Assembly (NCBI GenBank): GCA_027624175.1
Contig: JAQBXT010000007.1
Span: 1 to 59,410, forward strand
From: Pseudomonadota bacterium
GTDB lineage: Bacteria > Pseudomonadota > Gammaproteobacteria > Burkholderiales > SG8-39
DNA length: 59,410 nucleotides
Direction: 5' to 3'
Shown: positions 49,435 through 58,820 of the stretch, in pieces
Numbering within the stretch: the stretch's first letter is position 1
How the letters are laid out: every line of letters starts with the position of its first letter
Made by a program: the position numbers and the translations under genes
The notes under the pieces: model-generated
Database searches by the model: none
Seen by the model: the letters and a program-made list of their open reading frames with translations, nothing else
Told to the model about the DNA's origin: nothing

Positions 49435-50631
49435 ATGCCGCGTAAAGCTGGCCGTCATTTCCTTCAGATTCCGGGACCAACCAATGTCCCCGATCGCGTA
49501 CTGCGCGCCATCGATTACCCGACGATGGACCATCGCGGCCCCGATTTCGCCGCCTTGGGCAAGGCAGTGCTCGAAGGCATGAGGCAGGTGTTCAAGACCA
49601 AGGGCGAGGTCGTCATCTACCCCGCCTCGGGGACCGGCGCCTGGGAAGCAGCGCTGGTGAATACCCTGTCGCCCGGGGACGCGGTGCTGATGTATGAGAC
49701 CGGCCATTTCGCGTCGCTTTGGCAGAAGATGGCGCAAAAGCTCGGCCTGGCGCCGGAGTTTCTTGCCGGCGACTGGCGCACCGGCGCCGACCCGGCGCGC
49801 ATCGAGCAGCGCCTGCGTGCGGACCAGCCCAGGCGCATCAAGGCCGTGTGCGTGGTGCACAACGAGACCTCGACCGGCGTCACCTCGCGCATCGCCGAAG
49901 TACGCAAGGCCATCGACGCGGCGCAACACCCCGCGCTGTTGATGGTGGATACCATTTCCTCCCTCGCCTCGATCGACTACCGGCACGACGAATGGGGCGT
50001 GGACGTCACCGTCGGCGGCTCGCAAAAGGGCCTGATGCTGCCGCCGGGCCTGTCGTTCAACGCGATTTCCGCCAAGGCGCTGGCCGCGTCGAAGGCGGCG
50101 CAGCTGCCGCGCGCCTACTGGGCGTGGGACGAGATGATCGCCAGCGGCAAGGGTGGTTACTTCCCCTACACGCCGGCGACCAACCTGCTCTACGGCCTGC
50201 GCGAGTCGCTGCTCATGTTGCTCGAGGAGGAGGGCCTGGAGAACGTGTTCGCGCGCCACCAGCGGCATGCCGAAGCGACCAGGCGCGCAGTGCGCGCCTG
50301 GGGGCTGGAAGTGCTGGCGGCGAACCCGGCAGAATACAGCGGCTCCCTCACGGCGGTACTGCTGCCGGCGGGCCACGATGCGGACCGCGTGCGCAAGGTC
50401 ATCCTGGAGCACTTCGACATGTCGCTGGGCACCGGCCTGGGCAAGCTCGCCGGCAAGGTTTTTCGTATCGGGCACCTGGGCGACTTCAACGATCTTTCGC
50501 TGATGGGAACGCTGGCGGGGGTCGAAATGGGCCTTACACTTGCCGGCGTGCCGGTCAAGAAGGAAGGCGTCGCGGCCGCCATGGCGTATCTTGCCGACCG
50601 GCAGCGGCCAGTAGCACGCGCGGCGGCCTGA
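49435..50631 (+). CDS. Class V aminotransferase, serine--glyoxylate / alanine--glyoxylate type
   Basis: A 398-residue PLP enzyme. FLQIPGPTNVPDRVLRAI at the N-terminus is the SgaA/AGXT signature, IYPASGTGAWEAALVN binds cofactor phosphate, and MVDTISSLASIDY has the ring-stacking Asp. K198 in VGGSQKGLMLPPG is the PLP lysine. It would transaminate glyoxylate with serine or alanine to glycine. A GAGGAG SD precedes the ATG. It is the first gene of a long plus-strand run; CoA-transferase starts 10 bp later. Confidence 0.92.
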   Translation: MPRKAGRHFLQIPGPTNVPDRVLRAIDYPTMDHRGPDFAALGKAVLEGMRQVFKTKGEVVIYPASGTGAWEAALVNTLSPGDAVLMYETGHFASLWQKMAQKLGLAPEFLAGDWRTGADPARIEQRLRADQPRRIKAVCVVHNETSTGVTSRIAEVRKAIDAAQHPALLMVDTISSLASIDYRHDEWGVDVTVGGSQKGLMLPPGLSFNAISAKALAASKAAQLPRAYWAWDEMIASGKGGYFPYTPATNLLYGLRESLLMLLEEEGLENVFARHQRHAEATRRAVRAWGLEVLAANPAEYSGSLTAVLLPAGHDADRVRKVILEHFDMSLGTGLGKLAGKVFRIGHLGDFNDLSLMGTLAGVEMGLTLAGVPVKKEGVAAAMAYLADRQRPVARAAA

Positions 50632-50641
50632 ACGCGCTGAC

Positions 50642-51835
50642 ATGGGGCCGCTGGCAGGCGTCAAGGTCCTCGAGCTCGCGCAGATCATGGCGGGACCGAC
50701 CTGCGGCATGCTGCTCGCCGATCTGGGCGCGGATGTCATCAAGGTGGAGCGAATTCCCGGCGGCGATGACACGCGCAGCATGGATCGGCCTTCGGTCAAC
50801 GGTGAATCGGCGGCGTTCATGGCGATGAACCGCAACAAGCGCGGCATCGCGTTGAATCTGAAGCTGCCGGCCGCGCAGGAAGCGCTCAAGCGCATGGTCG
50901 CCAAGGCCGACGTGATTACCGAGAACTACCGCAAGGGCACCCTGGAAAAGCTCGGCGTCGGCTATGAGGCGCTGAAAAAAATCAACCCGGCGCTCATCTA
51001 CTGCTCGATTTCGGGATACGGCCGCACAGGTCCGTACGCCGACAAGGGGGGGTACGACCTCATCGCGCAGGGCATGTCGGGCCTGATGGCGACCACCGGC
51101 GAGCCGGGGCGCCCGCCGGTCAAGGTCGGCAGCCCGGTCTGCGACATCAACGGCGGCATGCTCGCGGCGCTCGGGGTCGTTTCCGCCTACGTGCACCGCC
51201 TGAAGACGGGCGTCGGGCAGATGGTGGACACGTCGCTGTTCGAGGCCGGCATCCAGCAGACCTACTGGCATGCGGCGACCTTTTTCGCCACCGGCGAGTC
51301 GCTCGGCCCGAGCGGCTCGGCGCACATCCTGTCGGCGCCCTACCAGGCATTCAAGGCGCAGGACGGCTGGCTCACCCTCGGCGGCGCCAACCAGGCCAAC
51401 TGGCAGCGCCTGGCGCGCGTGCTCGGCGCGCCGGAGTGGATCGAAGACCCGCGCTTTCTCACCAACACGCACCGCATGCAGCATCTGGACGCGCTGGTCG
51501 CCCTGATGAACGAGAAGCTGGCGACGAAGACGGTCGCCGAGTGGATCGCGCTGCTTGAGCCGGCAGGCGTGCCCTGCGGTCCCATCAACTCGATCGCGCA
51601 GGTGCTCGAGGACCCGCACGCCCTGGCGCGCGACATGGTGGTCGAGCTGGATCATCCCAAGGCCGGGCGCACCCGCGCCATCGGTCTGCCGATCAAGCTT
51701 TCGGTGACGCCCGGCAAGGTGGCGCGGCCGGCGCCGCTCTTCGGCCAGCATACGCGCGAGGTGCTGGCCGAGTTCGAATTCAGCAAGAAGGAAATCGAAG
51801 CGCTGATCCAGAGCGGAGCGGCGATCACCGCCTGA
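50642..51835 (+). CDS. CaiB/BaiF family (class III) CoA-transferase
   Basis: A 397-residue interlocked-dimer CoA transferase that moves CoA between carboxylates. GVKVLELAQIMAGPTCGMLLADLGADVIKVE opens the fold (two motifs); D168 in GSPVCDINGGMLAALG is the probable catalytic Asp; HILSAPYQAFKAQDGWL and AGVPCGPINSIAQVLEDP are typical. Donor and acceptor unknown. It stops 2 bp before the acyl-CoA dehydrogenase start. Confidence 0.92.
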   Translation: MGPLAGVKVLELAQIMAGPTCGMLLADLGADVIKVERIPGGDDTRSMDRPSVNGESAAFMAMNRNKRGIALNLKLPAAQEALKRMVAKADVITENYRKGTLEKLGVGYEALKKINPALIYCSISGYGRTGPYADKGGYDLIAQGMSGLMATTGEPGRPPVKVGSPVCDINGGMLAALGVVSAYVHRLKTGVGQMVDTSLFEAGIQQTYWHAATFFATGESLGPSGSAHILSAPYQAFKAQDGWLTLGGANQANWQRLARVLGAPEWIEDPRFLTNTHRMQHLDALVALMNEKLATKTVAEWIALLEPAGVPCGPINSIAQVLEDPHALARDMVVELDHPKAGRTRAIGLPIKLSVTPGKVARPAPLFGQHTREVLAEFEFSKKEIEALIQSGAAITA

Positions 51836-51837
51836 CG

Positions 51838-52998
51838 ATGGATTTCACGCTGAGCGAGGAGCAGCGGCTGTTTCGCGACAGCGTGCGCGGCTTCGCGCAC
51901 AAGCATCTTGCCGCGGGCGCAGTTGCGCGCGCACACGATTCCGCGCACCCGTTCGACGTCGCACGCATGATGGCGAATCAGGGCCTGCTCGGCATCACCA
52001 TGGCGCAGGCCGACGGTGGCCAGGGCGGCACGCTGATGGACGCGGTGCTCGCAATCGAAGCAGTCGCCTCCGTCTGCCCGCGCAGCGCCGACGTGGTGCA
52101 GGCGGGCAACTTCGGCCCGGTGCGCGTGCTCGCGGAGTTCGGCAGCGCCGCGCAGAAGACGAAATACCTCGCGCCAATCCTCGCCGGCGAAACCGTGATG
52201 TGCCTTGCCATGAGCGAGCCCGAGGCGGGTTCGGCGGTCACCGATCTGAAGACCAGCGCAATGCCGGACGGGGACGGCTTTCGCGTCACGGGCAGCAAGG
52301 TCTTTTCGACCCACGGCCCTTATGCGTCAGTGATCCTCGCCTACGTGCGCTACGGTGCCGGGGTCGGCGGCATCGGTTCGTTGCTGATCGAGCCGGCCTG
52401 GAAGGGTGTGACGCTCGGCAAGCCCTCGCGCTTCATGTCAGGGGAGGAATGGGTTGAGATCCATTTCGAGGATGTGCGCGTGCCGCGCGAGAACGTGCTC
52501 CTCGGCCCCGGCGGCTTCAAAAAACAGATTGCGGGCTTCAACGTCGAGCGCATCGGCAATACCGCACGTTCGCTTGCGTTAGGGCGCTACGCCTATGATG
52601 CAGCGCGAGAGTGGGCACTCACCCGGCACCAGTTCGGCCGGCCGCTGGCGGAATTCCAGGGCCTGCAATGGCGGTTCGCCGACATGAAGATGAAGCTCGA
52701 TGCGGGAGAGCTGCTGCTCTATCGGGCGGCGGCCAATGCCGACCGCGGCCTGCCTTCGGCCGAAGAGACCGCGATCGCCAAGGCGTTCTGCAACCAGGCC
52801 GGGTTCGAGGTGGCGAGCGATGCGCTGCAGGTCATGGGCGCCACCGGCTACAGCCAGGAACTGCTCGTCGAATACTGCCTGCGCCGCTGCCGCGGCTGGA
52901 TGATCGCCGGCGGCTCGATCGAAATGATGAAGAATCGCATCGCGGAGGGCATCTTCGGGCGCAGCTTCCCGCAGCGGCCGGAGCGCGCGCCCGAGTGA
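51838..52998 (+). CDS. Acyl-CoA dehydrogenase family protein
   Basis: A 386-residue flavoenzyme. MDFTLSEEQRLFRDSVRGFAHKHL starts the helical domain; CLAMSEPEAGSAVTDLKT binds FAD and substrate; HQFGRPLAEFQGLQWRFADM and ALQVMGATGYSQELLVEYCLRR are C-terminal. The loop that usually reads YEGT, with the catalytic Glu, is MIAGGS at 355-360, so Gly358 replaces it. Either another residue acts as base, or the substrate and chemistry differ. Overlaps the next gene by GTGA. Confidence 0.92.
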   Translation: MDFTLSEEQRLFRDSVRGFAHKHLAAGAVARAHDSAHPFDVARMMANQGLLGITMAQADGGQGGTLMDAVLAIEAVASVCPRSADVVQAGNFGPVRVLAEFGSAAQKTKYLAPILAGETVMCLAMSEPEAGSAVTDLKTSAMPDGDGFRVTGSKVFSTHGPYASVILAYVRYGAGVGGIGSLLIEPAWKGVTLGKPSRFMSGEEWVEIHFEDVRVPRENVLLGPGGFKKQIAGFNVERIGNTARSLALGRYAYDAAREWALTRHQFGRPLAEFQGLQWRFADMKMKLDAGELLLYRAAANADRGLPSAEETAIAKAFCNQAGFEVASDALQVMGATGYSQELLVEYCLRRCRGWMIAGGSIEMMKNRIAEGIFGRSFPQRPERAPE

Positions 52999-55055
52999 GC
53001 TCGGCGCTGTTCCGGGCGCTGTTTGCGCCGCGCGGCATTGCCCTGTACGGCGCCTCGGGCGACGCTGCGAAAAACACCGCGCGCCCGCAGCGCTACCTGC
53101 GCAAGCACGGCTACGCCGGGCGCATCGCCCCGATCAACCGCACACGCAGCGAAGTACTGGGCGAGACGGCGTATTCGAGCCTTGCCCAGGCGCCCGGAGA
53201 AATCGACCACGCCTTCATCATGGTGCCGCCCGAGGACGTGCCCGCCGCCTGCGAGGAATGCTTTGCGCGCCGTGTGCCGGTGGTGACGATCTTCACCGAC
53301 GGCTTTGGCGAGACGGGCGCAGCCGGTCGCGCTGTCGAAAAACAGCTGGTCGTCGGTGCGCGCGCCGCCGGGGTGCGACTGCTTGGCCCGAACAGCATTG
53401 GCCTTATCAGCACCGATCCTGCCACCGCGCTCACGGTGAACGCCTCGCTCGAGCTCGAGCGCCTCCCCGTGGGCCCGCTTGCCGTGATCTCCCAGTCGGG
53501 CAGCCTGATCGGCGCGATCCTTTCGCGTGGCGCGGCGCGCGGCATCGGCTTTTCGCGCTTGGTTTCCGTGGGCAACGAATCCGATCTGTCGGTCGGCGAA
53601 CTGATGGACCTTCTGGTCGACGACGCGCAGACCGGCGCCATCCTGCTGTTCCTCGAGACCCTGCGCCAGCCCGGGCAGATCGAGCGCGCGGCGCGCCGCG
53701 CGTTTGACGCCGGCAAGCCCGTCATCGCCTACAAGCTCGGCCGTTCGAGCGCCGGCGAGGCGCTGGCGCGCTCGCACACCGGTGCCATCGCAGGCGACGA
53801 CCGCGCTGTGGACGCGTTCCTCGCCGCCTGCGGGGTATTGCGCGTGCGCAACTTCGAGGGTCTGATCGAAACCGCGCTGCTTGCCATCGACCAGCGACCG
53901 CCGCAGGGAAAGCGCGTGGCCATGATGACGACGACGGGGGGCGGCGCAGCGATCGTCGCCGACCCCCTGGGTGCGGCGGGCGTCGACCTCGTCGCACCAC
54001 CGCCGGCACTCGCGGAGCGCATCCGTGCTTTAGGCGTACGTGTTGCGGACTCCCCGCTCATCGACCTGACGCTGGCAGGCACGCGAGCGAGCGTATACGG
54101 CCCAGTGCTGGAAGCGCTGCTCGCCTCCGACCATTGCGATGCCGTGGTGGCCGCGGTGGGTTCGTCGGCGCAGTTCCACCCCCAGCTGGCAATCGAACCG
54201 ATCCTTGCCGCGCATCGCGCCCATCCGGCAAAGGCGCTCGCCGTGTTCATTGCGCCCGAGGCCACGGCTTCGCTCGAGCTGCTCGCAAACGCCGGCGTCG
54301 CCGCGTTCCGCACGCCGGAGTCCTGTGCCGATGCGCTCGCGGCGTTCTGCGCCTGGCGCGCGCCGCGGATTCCGCCCCATGCCGACACTGTGCAGTGGGC
54401 GCGGTCCGCTGAGACGCTGTTCGCGTCCCTCGGCATCGCGCAGGCACCGTCGCAACGGCTGCGCAGTCCAGATGACCCGATCACCTGCCCGTTTCCGGTG
54501 GCGATAAAGATCGCGTCACCCGACATCGAGCACAAGACCGAGGTTGGTGGCGTGGAATTGGGACTGCGCGATGCAGGTGAAGCGGCGGCGGCGGCGAAGC
54601 GCATCCTTGAGCGCGTGCGCGCCGCGCGGCCGCAGGCAAGGATCGACGGCGTCGTCGCGTCGAGCATGCAGCGTGGGCTGGCCGAAGCGATCCTGGGCTA
54701 TCGCCACGATGCGCAGGTCGGCCCGCTGGTGCTGGTCGGCGCGGGCGGGGTGCTGGCCGAGATCTACCGCGACATCGCCCTGCGACCGGCGCCGGTAACG
54801 CTCGGCGAGGCACATGCCATGATCGGCGAGGTGCGCGGTTTCGCGGCGCTATCGGGTTACCGCAACGCGCCGCGCGGCGATCTTGCCGCGCTGGCGCAAG
54901 CGATCGTCGCGTTCTCCCGGCTCGCCACGCTGCCGGAAATCCTCGAGGCGGAGATCAACCCGCTCCTGGTCAAGGCGCAGGGCGAGGGCGTGATCGGCGT
55001 TGACGCGCTTCTCGTTCTGCGCGAAGGTGCGCACGCAGATGGCCCTGCCGCTTGA
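52995..55055 (+). CDS. Acyl-CoA synthetase, NDP-forming (acetate--CoA ligase ADP-forming type)
   Basis: A 686-residue single-chain enzyme. The CoA-binding domain begins LFAPRGIALYGASGDAAKN; Succ-CoA-ligase-like domain shows VISQSGSLIGAILSRGA. Phosphohistidine candidate H261 is in RSHTGAIAGDDRAVDAFLAACG. The ATP-grasp domain (about 465-686) ends LPEILEAEINPLLV. It interconverts acyl-CoA + ADP + Pi with acid + ATP + CoA. The GTG at 52995 is in the dehydrogenase stop, and the next gene starts within its last 17 bp. Confidence 0.9.
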   Translation: MSSALFRALFAPRGIALYGASGDAAKNTARPQRYLRKHGYAGRIAPINRTRSEVLGETAYSSLAQAPGEIDHAFIMVPPEDVPAACEECFARRVPVVTIFTDGFGETGAAGRAVEKQLVVGARAAGVRLLGPNSIGLISTDPATALTVNASLELERLPVGPLAVISQSGSLIGAILSRGAARGIGFSRLVSVGNESDLSVGELMDLLVDDAQTGAILLFLETLRQPGQIERAARRAFDAGKPVIAYKLGRSSAGEALARSHTGAIAGDDRAVDAFLAACGVLRVRNFEGLIETALLAIDQRPPQGKRVAMMTTTGGGAAIVADPLGAAGVDLVAPPPALAERIRALGVRVADSPLIDLTLAGTRASVYGPVLEALLASDHCDAVVAAVGSSAQFHPQLAIEPILAAHRAHPAKALAVFIAPEATASLELLANAGVAAFRTPESCADALAAFCAWRAPRIPPHADTVQWARSAETLFASLGIAQAPSQRLRSPDDPITCPFPVAIKIASPDIEHKTEVGGVELGLRDAGEAAAAAKRILERVRAARPQARIDGVVASSMQRGLAEAILGYRHDAQVGPLVLVGAGGVLAEIYRDIALRPAPVTLGEAHAMIGEVRGFAALSGYRNAPRGDLAALAQAIVAFSRLATLPEILEAEINPLLVKAQGEGVIGVDALLVLREGAHADGPAA

Positions 55056-55410
55056 CACCTTGCAGGCGCGCGCCTCAGGCGACGCGCAGCTTGCCCGCTT
55101 CGGGCTCGATCTCGATTGCGCCCTGCTCATCGGCGACGGCGACACCGACTGGCTGGTCGAGATCGCGCGCGGCAAGGTGGTGCGCGTGACCAAGGGCCCG
55201 CTCGTCATGCCGAAGACCGACTTGCGGCTGCGTGCGGCGAGCGAAACCTGGACGCGGTTCCTCGAGCCCGTGCCGCCGCCCGGCTATCACGATCTCCTTG
55301 CACTGCGCCGCTATCGGCGCATCCAGATCGAAGGCGACATCCGTCTCATGTCGGCCTACCTCTTCTACCTCAAGCGGCTCTTCGCGCTGCTGCGCGCACC
55401 CGACGCATGA
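55039..55410 (+). CDS. SCP2-like (sterol carrier protein-type) small protein
   Basis: A 123-residue protein. LLIGDGDTDWLVEIARGKVVRVTKGP and LRAASETWTRFLEPVPPPGYHD match the style of SCP2-like domains in catabolic clusters, followed by IEGDIRLMSAYLFYLKRLFALLR. Such domains bind acyl-CoAs or hydrophobic ligands. Start codon overlaps the ligase gene, and the stop overlaps the hydrolase start (ATGA). It may hold the CoA intermediate; this is inferred. Confidence 0.68.
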   Translation: MALPLDTLQARASGDAQLARFGLDLDCALLIGDGDTDWLVEIARGKVVRVTKGPLVMPKTDLRLRAASETWTRFLEPVPPPGYHDLLALRRYRRIQIEGDIRLMSAYLFYLKRLFALLRAPDA

Positions 55411-56261
55411 AAGCGACGCGCGAGCCGGTCGCCGGCCATTACCTCAACCTCGAACTTCTCGGCCGGCCGCATCGCCTGTATGTCGAGGAAGCCGGGCAGG
55501 GCGTTCCGCTGCTTTGTCTGCACACCGCGGGTTCCGACACGCGGCAGTACCGTGGTCTCATGAACGACGCCGAAATCACGCGCGACTTTCGCGTGATCGC
55601 GTTCGACATGCCCTGGCACGGCAAGTCCTCGCCCCCCTCGGGCTGGCAGACCGAGGAATACCGACTGACGAGCGCCGATTACTCGCGCATGGTGCTCGAG
55701 GTATGCGACGCGCTCGCGCTCGATCGCCCGGTGGTGATGGGCTGCTCCATCGGCGGGCGTATCGCGCTGGTGCTCGCGATGGAGCAGGCGACGCGCTTTC
55801 GCGCCATCATCGGCCTGCAATCGGGTGCGACCATCGATCCGTACTACGAGCTGACCTGGCTGCACCATCCGCAGGTACACGGCGGCGAAGCCTCGGCGGC
55901 GTATGTCAGCGGCCTGATGGCGCCGAGCTCGCCCGACGCGGAGCGCTGGGAGACGCTGTGGCACTACATGCAGAGTGGGCCGGGCATCTTCAAAGGCGAC
56001 CTGTACTTCTACCGTGGCGCCGACGGCGACATCCGCGAGCAGCTTTCCGCGATCGACACGCGTGTCTGCCCCTTGTACCTCCTCACAGGCGAGTACGACT
56101 ATTCGGTCTCTCCCGAGGACACGCGCGCTGCGGCGGAGCGCATCCCGGGGGTCAAGTTCACGGTGATGCCGAAGCTCGGGCACTTTCCGATGAGCGAGAA
56201 TCCGGCGCTGTTCCTCACCTATCTCAAGCCGGTGCTGGCGGAGATCAAGGCGCGCGGCTGA
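55407..56261 (+). CDS. Alpha/beta-fold hydrolase
   Basis: A 284-residue hydrolase. The oxyanion region is LLCLHTAGSDTRQYRGL; nucleophile S114 in VVMGCSIGGRIAL; acid D231 in LTGEYDYSVSP; H259 in PKLGHFPMSENP. Insert DPYYELTWLHHPQVHGG forms a cap rich in aromatic and His residues. It could open a lactone or cleave an ester, C-C bond or thioester in the operon's pathway. It is followed 3 bp later by the MmgE/PrpD gene. Confidence 0.88.
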   Translation: MKATREPVAGHYLNLELLGRPHRLYVEEAGQGVPLLCLHTAGSDTRQYRGLMNDAEITRDFRVIAFDMPWHGKSSPPSGWQTEEYRLTSADYSRMVLEVCDALALDRPVVMGCSIGGRIALVLAMEQATRFRAIIGLQSGATIDPYYELTWLHHPQVHGGEASAAYVSGLMAPSSPDAERWETLWHYMQSGPGIFKGDLYFYRGADGDIREQLSAIDTRVCPLYLLTGEYDYSVSPEDTRAAAERIPGVKFTVMPKLGHFPMSENPALFLTYLKPVLAEIKARG

Positions 56262-56264
56262 GGC

Positions 56265-57617
56265 GTGCGGAAGATGTTCGTCGTCGAGCGCTGTGCCGAA
56301 TTCGTCGAGGGGTTGCGCGACGCACCGCTGGCACCGGAAGTCCTGTACCACGCCAAGCGCGCCGTGATCGACTGGACGGCCGCGGCCCTGGCGGGCGCAC
56401 GCGAGGCGCCGGCGAGCGCGCTCGAGGCCGCGCTTGCCGAGGAGCTCGATCGCGGCGCCGCACAGCTCATTCTCGGCCGTCGGGCAGGCACGCGGGCCGC
56501 GGCGCTGATCAACGGCACGGCCGCGCACACCGTGGAGATGGACGACATCTTTCGCGACGGTATCTACCACCCGGGCGCGCCGACGATCGCGGCGGCACTC
56601 GCTCTGGCCCAGGCCGGCAAGGCGAGTGGTGCGACGTTTCTGCGCGCCGTGATTGCGGGCTATGAAATCTCCACGCGCATTGCGGCCGCCATGGGGCGCG
56701 CGCATTACCGCTACTGGCACAACACCGGCACGATCGGCGTGTTCGGCGCCTGCGCCGCCGGCGCGAGCGCGCTCGGGCTTGAGCGCGCGCGCACCACGCA
56801 CGCGCTCGCCACCGCGACCACGTTCGCCGCGGGCCTGCAGCAGGCCTTTCGCATGGACTCGATGTCCAAGCCCCTGCACGCGGGCCGGGCCGCCGAGGCC
56901 GGGGTGACTGCCGCACTCGCCGCAGGCGCAGGCGTGACCGGGTCGCTCGACGTGATCGAGGGCGACGCCGGGTTCGGCCGCGCGATGGGCGATGCGCCGG
57001 ATTGGACAAAGGCCTTCGCCACGCTCGGCGCGGAGCTCCACATTGCGCGCATGACGTTCAAGAACCACGCGTGCTGCGGCCACGCGTTCGCCGCGATCGA
57101 CGGCGCGCTCGCCGCACAGGCGGCGCTCGGCGTCGCCGCTCATGACATTGCGCGAGTACGCGTCGCCAGCTACCGCGCGGCGCTCGAGGTTTCCGGCATC
57201 GAGGCGCCGCGCACGCCAGCCGAGGCGCGCTTTTCGCTCAAGTACGTGGTTGCGCACGCGCTGCGCCACGGCAGCGTACGGCTCGCCGCCTTCGGCCCCG
57301 AGCCGCTCGGCGACCCTGCCACGCGAACGCTGATGCAGCGCATCGAAGCGTCGATCGATGCCGAGCTGGATGCAGCCTTCCCGTCGCAGCGTGCGGCGCG
57401 GATCGTCGTGGACACCCTCGATGGCCGCAGCCACAGCCTGTTGCAGCCCACGCGCAAGGGTGATCCCGACGACCCGCTCAGCGATCGCGAGCTCGAGGCG
57501 AAATTCCTGGAGCTTGCCGCGCCAGTGATCGGCGATGCGCAGGCGCGTGCGCTCCTCGAGCGGCTCTGGCGGCTCGAGGGCGAAGCCGAAGTCAAGCTCG
57601 CGAGCGCAGCGCCATGA
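56265..57617 (+). CDS. MmgE/PrpD family protein (2-methylcitrate dehydratase-like)
   Basis: A 450-residue protein. The helical domain has ALINGTAAHTVEMDDIF and HPGAPTIAAALALA, with the conserved acidic and His residues. FKNHACCGHAFAAIDG, in the middle, is a family hallmark. The C-terminal half holds DPDDPLSDRELEAKF. PrpD dehydrates 2-methylcitrate, but many paralogues such as this act on other hydroxy-di/tri-carboxylates. No prpBC genes are near, so propionate use is unlikely. GTG 56265 or ATG 56274 may start it. It converges on the MFS gene with a 26-bp overlap. Confidence 0.88.
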   Translation: MRKMFVVERCAEFVEGLRDAPLAPEVLYHAKRAVIDWTAAALAGAREAPASALEAALAEELDRGAAQLILGRRAGTRAAALINGTAAHTVEMDDIFRDGIYHPGAPTIAAALALAQAGKASGATFLRAVIAGYEISTRIAAAMGRAHYRYWHNTGTIGVFGACAAGASALGLERARTTHALATATTFAAGLQQAFRMDSMSKPLHAGRAAEAGVTAALAAGAGVTGSLDVIEGDAGFGRAMGDAPDWTKAFATLGAELHIARMTFKNHACCGHAFAAIDGALAAQAALGVAAHDIARVRVASYRAALEVSGIEAPRTPAEARFSLKYVVAHALRHGSVRLAAFGPEPLGDPATRTLMQRIEASIDAELDAAFPSQRAARIVVDTLDGRSHSLLQPTRKGDPDDPLSDRELEAKFLELAAPVIGDAQARALLERLWRLEGEAEVKLASAAP

Positions 57618-58746
57618 CGAGCGGTAACGTGAGCAGAATCATGCCGCCGAGCACCGCAATAGCCACCTCCACGCCCAGTCGATCGCCGAGCATTCCAAAG
57701 GCGAGGGGGGCGGCGATGCCGCAGACCGAGCCCACCGTGTAGAACAGGCCGAACGCCCGCGACAGCCGTTCGGGCCGGACGTATTCGCCGATCGTGGCGT
57801 AGAGCACCGACGAAGTGCCTTGCAGCACGACGCCCAGCAGCGGCAGCAGCAGGAGCGCCCCGGTGGCGGGAAGGGCGAGAACGGCGAGGATGCCGCTCGC
57901 CGTCGCGAGCTCGGTGATGACGATCATGCGCACGATGCCCAGGCGCTCGGCAAGCACGCCGCAGGCGAGCTTGCCCGCCATGCCCCCGGCCAATACCAGC
58001 GGCACCGCAGCCGCGGCCCACCCCACGGCCAAGCCCTTCGCGATCAGCAGGAAGGCGATGAAGGTGAGAAAGGCGCTGCGCGTGCTCGCATCGAGAACCT
58101 CGATCAGGCAAAGCGCGAGGAACCGCGGGCGGTCGCGGATGCCCCAGTCCGTCGCGCCGCCCGCTGACACGGGGTGTGCGGTCGATCCGGCCTGGGTTTT
58201 TGCGGCCAGCAGCGAAAGCACGGCGATCGCCGTCACGACTGCAACGACGCCGAATCCGATCACCGGCGCCTGCCACGAGATTCCCGCCAGCAGCAGCAGC
58301 GACACCAGGCCGCCGAACGCGAACTTCCCCACGTCCCCGGCGAAGTTGTAGGTGCCCAGCGCGGCGCGCCGCCCCTGGACCGGGTAGGCGCGCGAGACGA
58401 GCGTCGACGCCAGCGGATGCTGGACCGCCGAGCCCACCCCGGCGAAGAACAAAACCGCGAGAATGGTCCAGAAACCCTGCGCATACCCGAGAGTGGCGAA
58501 CGCTGCCCCGGCAAGCAGGGTGCCGAACGCCAGCAGCTCGCGCTCGCCAAAGCGCTCGGCCACGATGCCCGCGGGAATCTGGAATGCCGCCATGGCCGTG
58601 CGGTGCGCGCCGCGAATCAAGCCAACCTGCGCGAGCGACAGGCCGAAGGCATTCGCCAGCAGCGGCAGCAGCACGTAGGTCACGTCGGACAGGCCGTCGT
58701 GCAGCGTGTGCACCGCGCTGCAGATCGCAAGCGTGCGTTTGCTCAT
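57592..58746 (-). CDS. MFS transporter
   Basis: A 384-residue permease with twelve hydrophobic helices and short loops. [33 protein letters not shown] includes the A-loop between helices 2 and 3. [20 protein letters not shown] and [18 protein letters not shown] are typical of small-molecule exporters such as the CynX/fosmidomycin-resistance type. Its substrate is unknown. It lies opposite the catabolic operon's end and may export or import an intermediate. Divergent from the ABC ATPase gene. Confidence 0.88.
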   Translation of the reverse strand: MSKRTLAICSAVHTLHDGLSDVTYVLLPLLANAFGLSLAQVGLIRGAHRTAMAAFQIPAGIVAERFGERELLAFGTLLAGAAFATLGYAQGFWTILAVLFFAGVGSAVQHPLASTLVSRAYPVQGRRAALGTYNFAGDVGKFAFGGLVSLLLLAGISWQAPVIGFGVVAVVTAIAVLSLLAAKTQAGSTAHPVSAGGATDWGIRDRPRFLALCLIEVLDASTRSAFLTFIAFLLIAKGLAVGWAAAAVPLVLAGGMAGKLACGVLAERLGIVRMIVITELATASGILAVLALPATGALLLLPLLGVVLQGTSSVLYATIGEYVRPERLSRAFGLFYTVGSVCGIAAPLAFGMLGDRLGVEVAIAVLGGMILLTLPLVMALRSRA

Positions 58747-58820
58747 TGAGTGGCCGCGCCAATTGCAATTTCGACATGTTAGACTGCCCGGCCCGTAGCC
58801 ACCCTACTGGGAGGAGGAAG

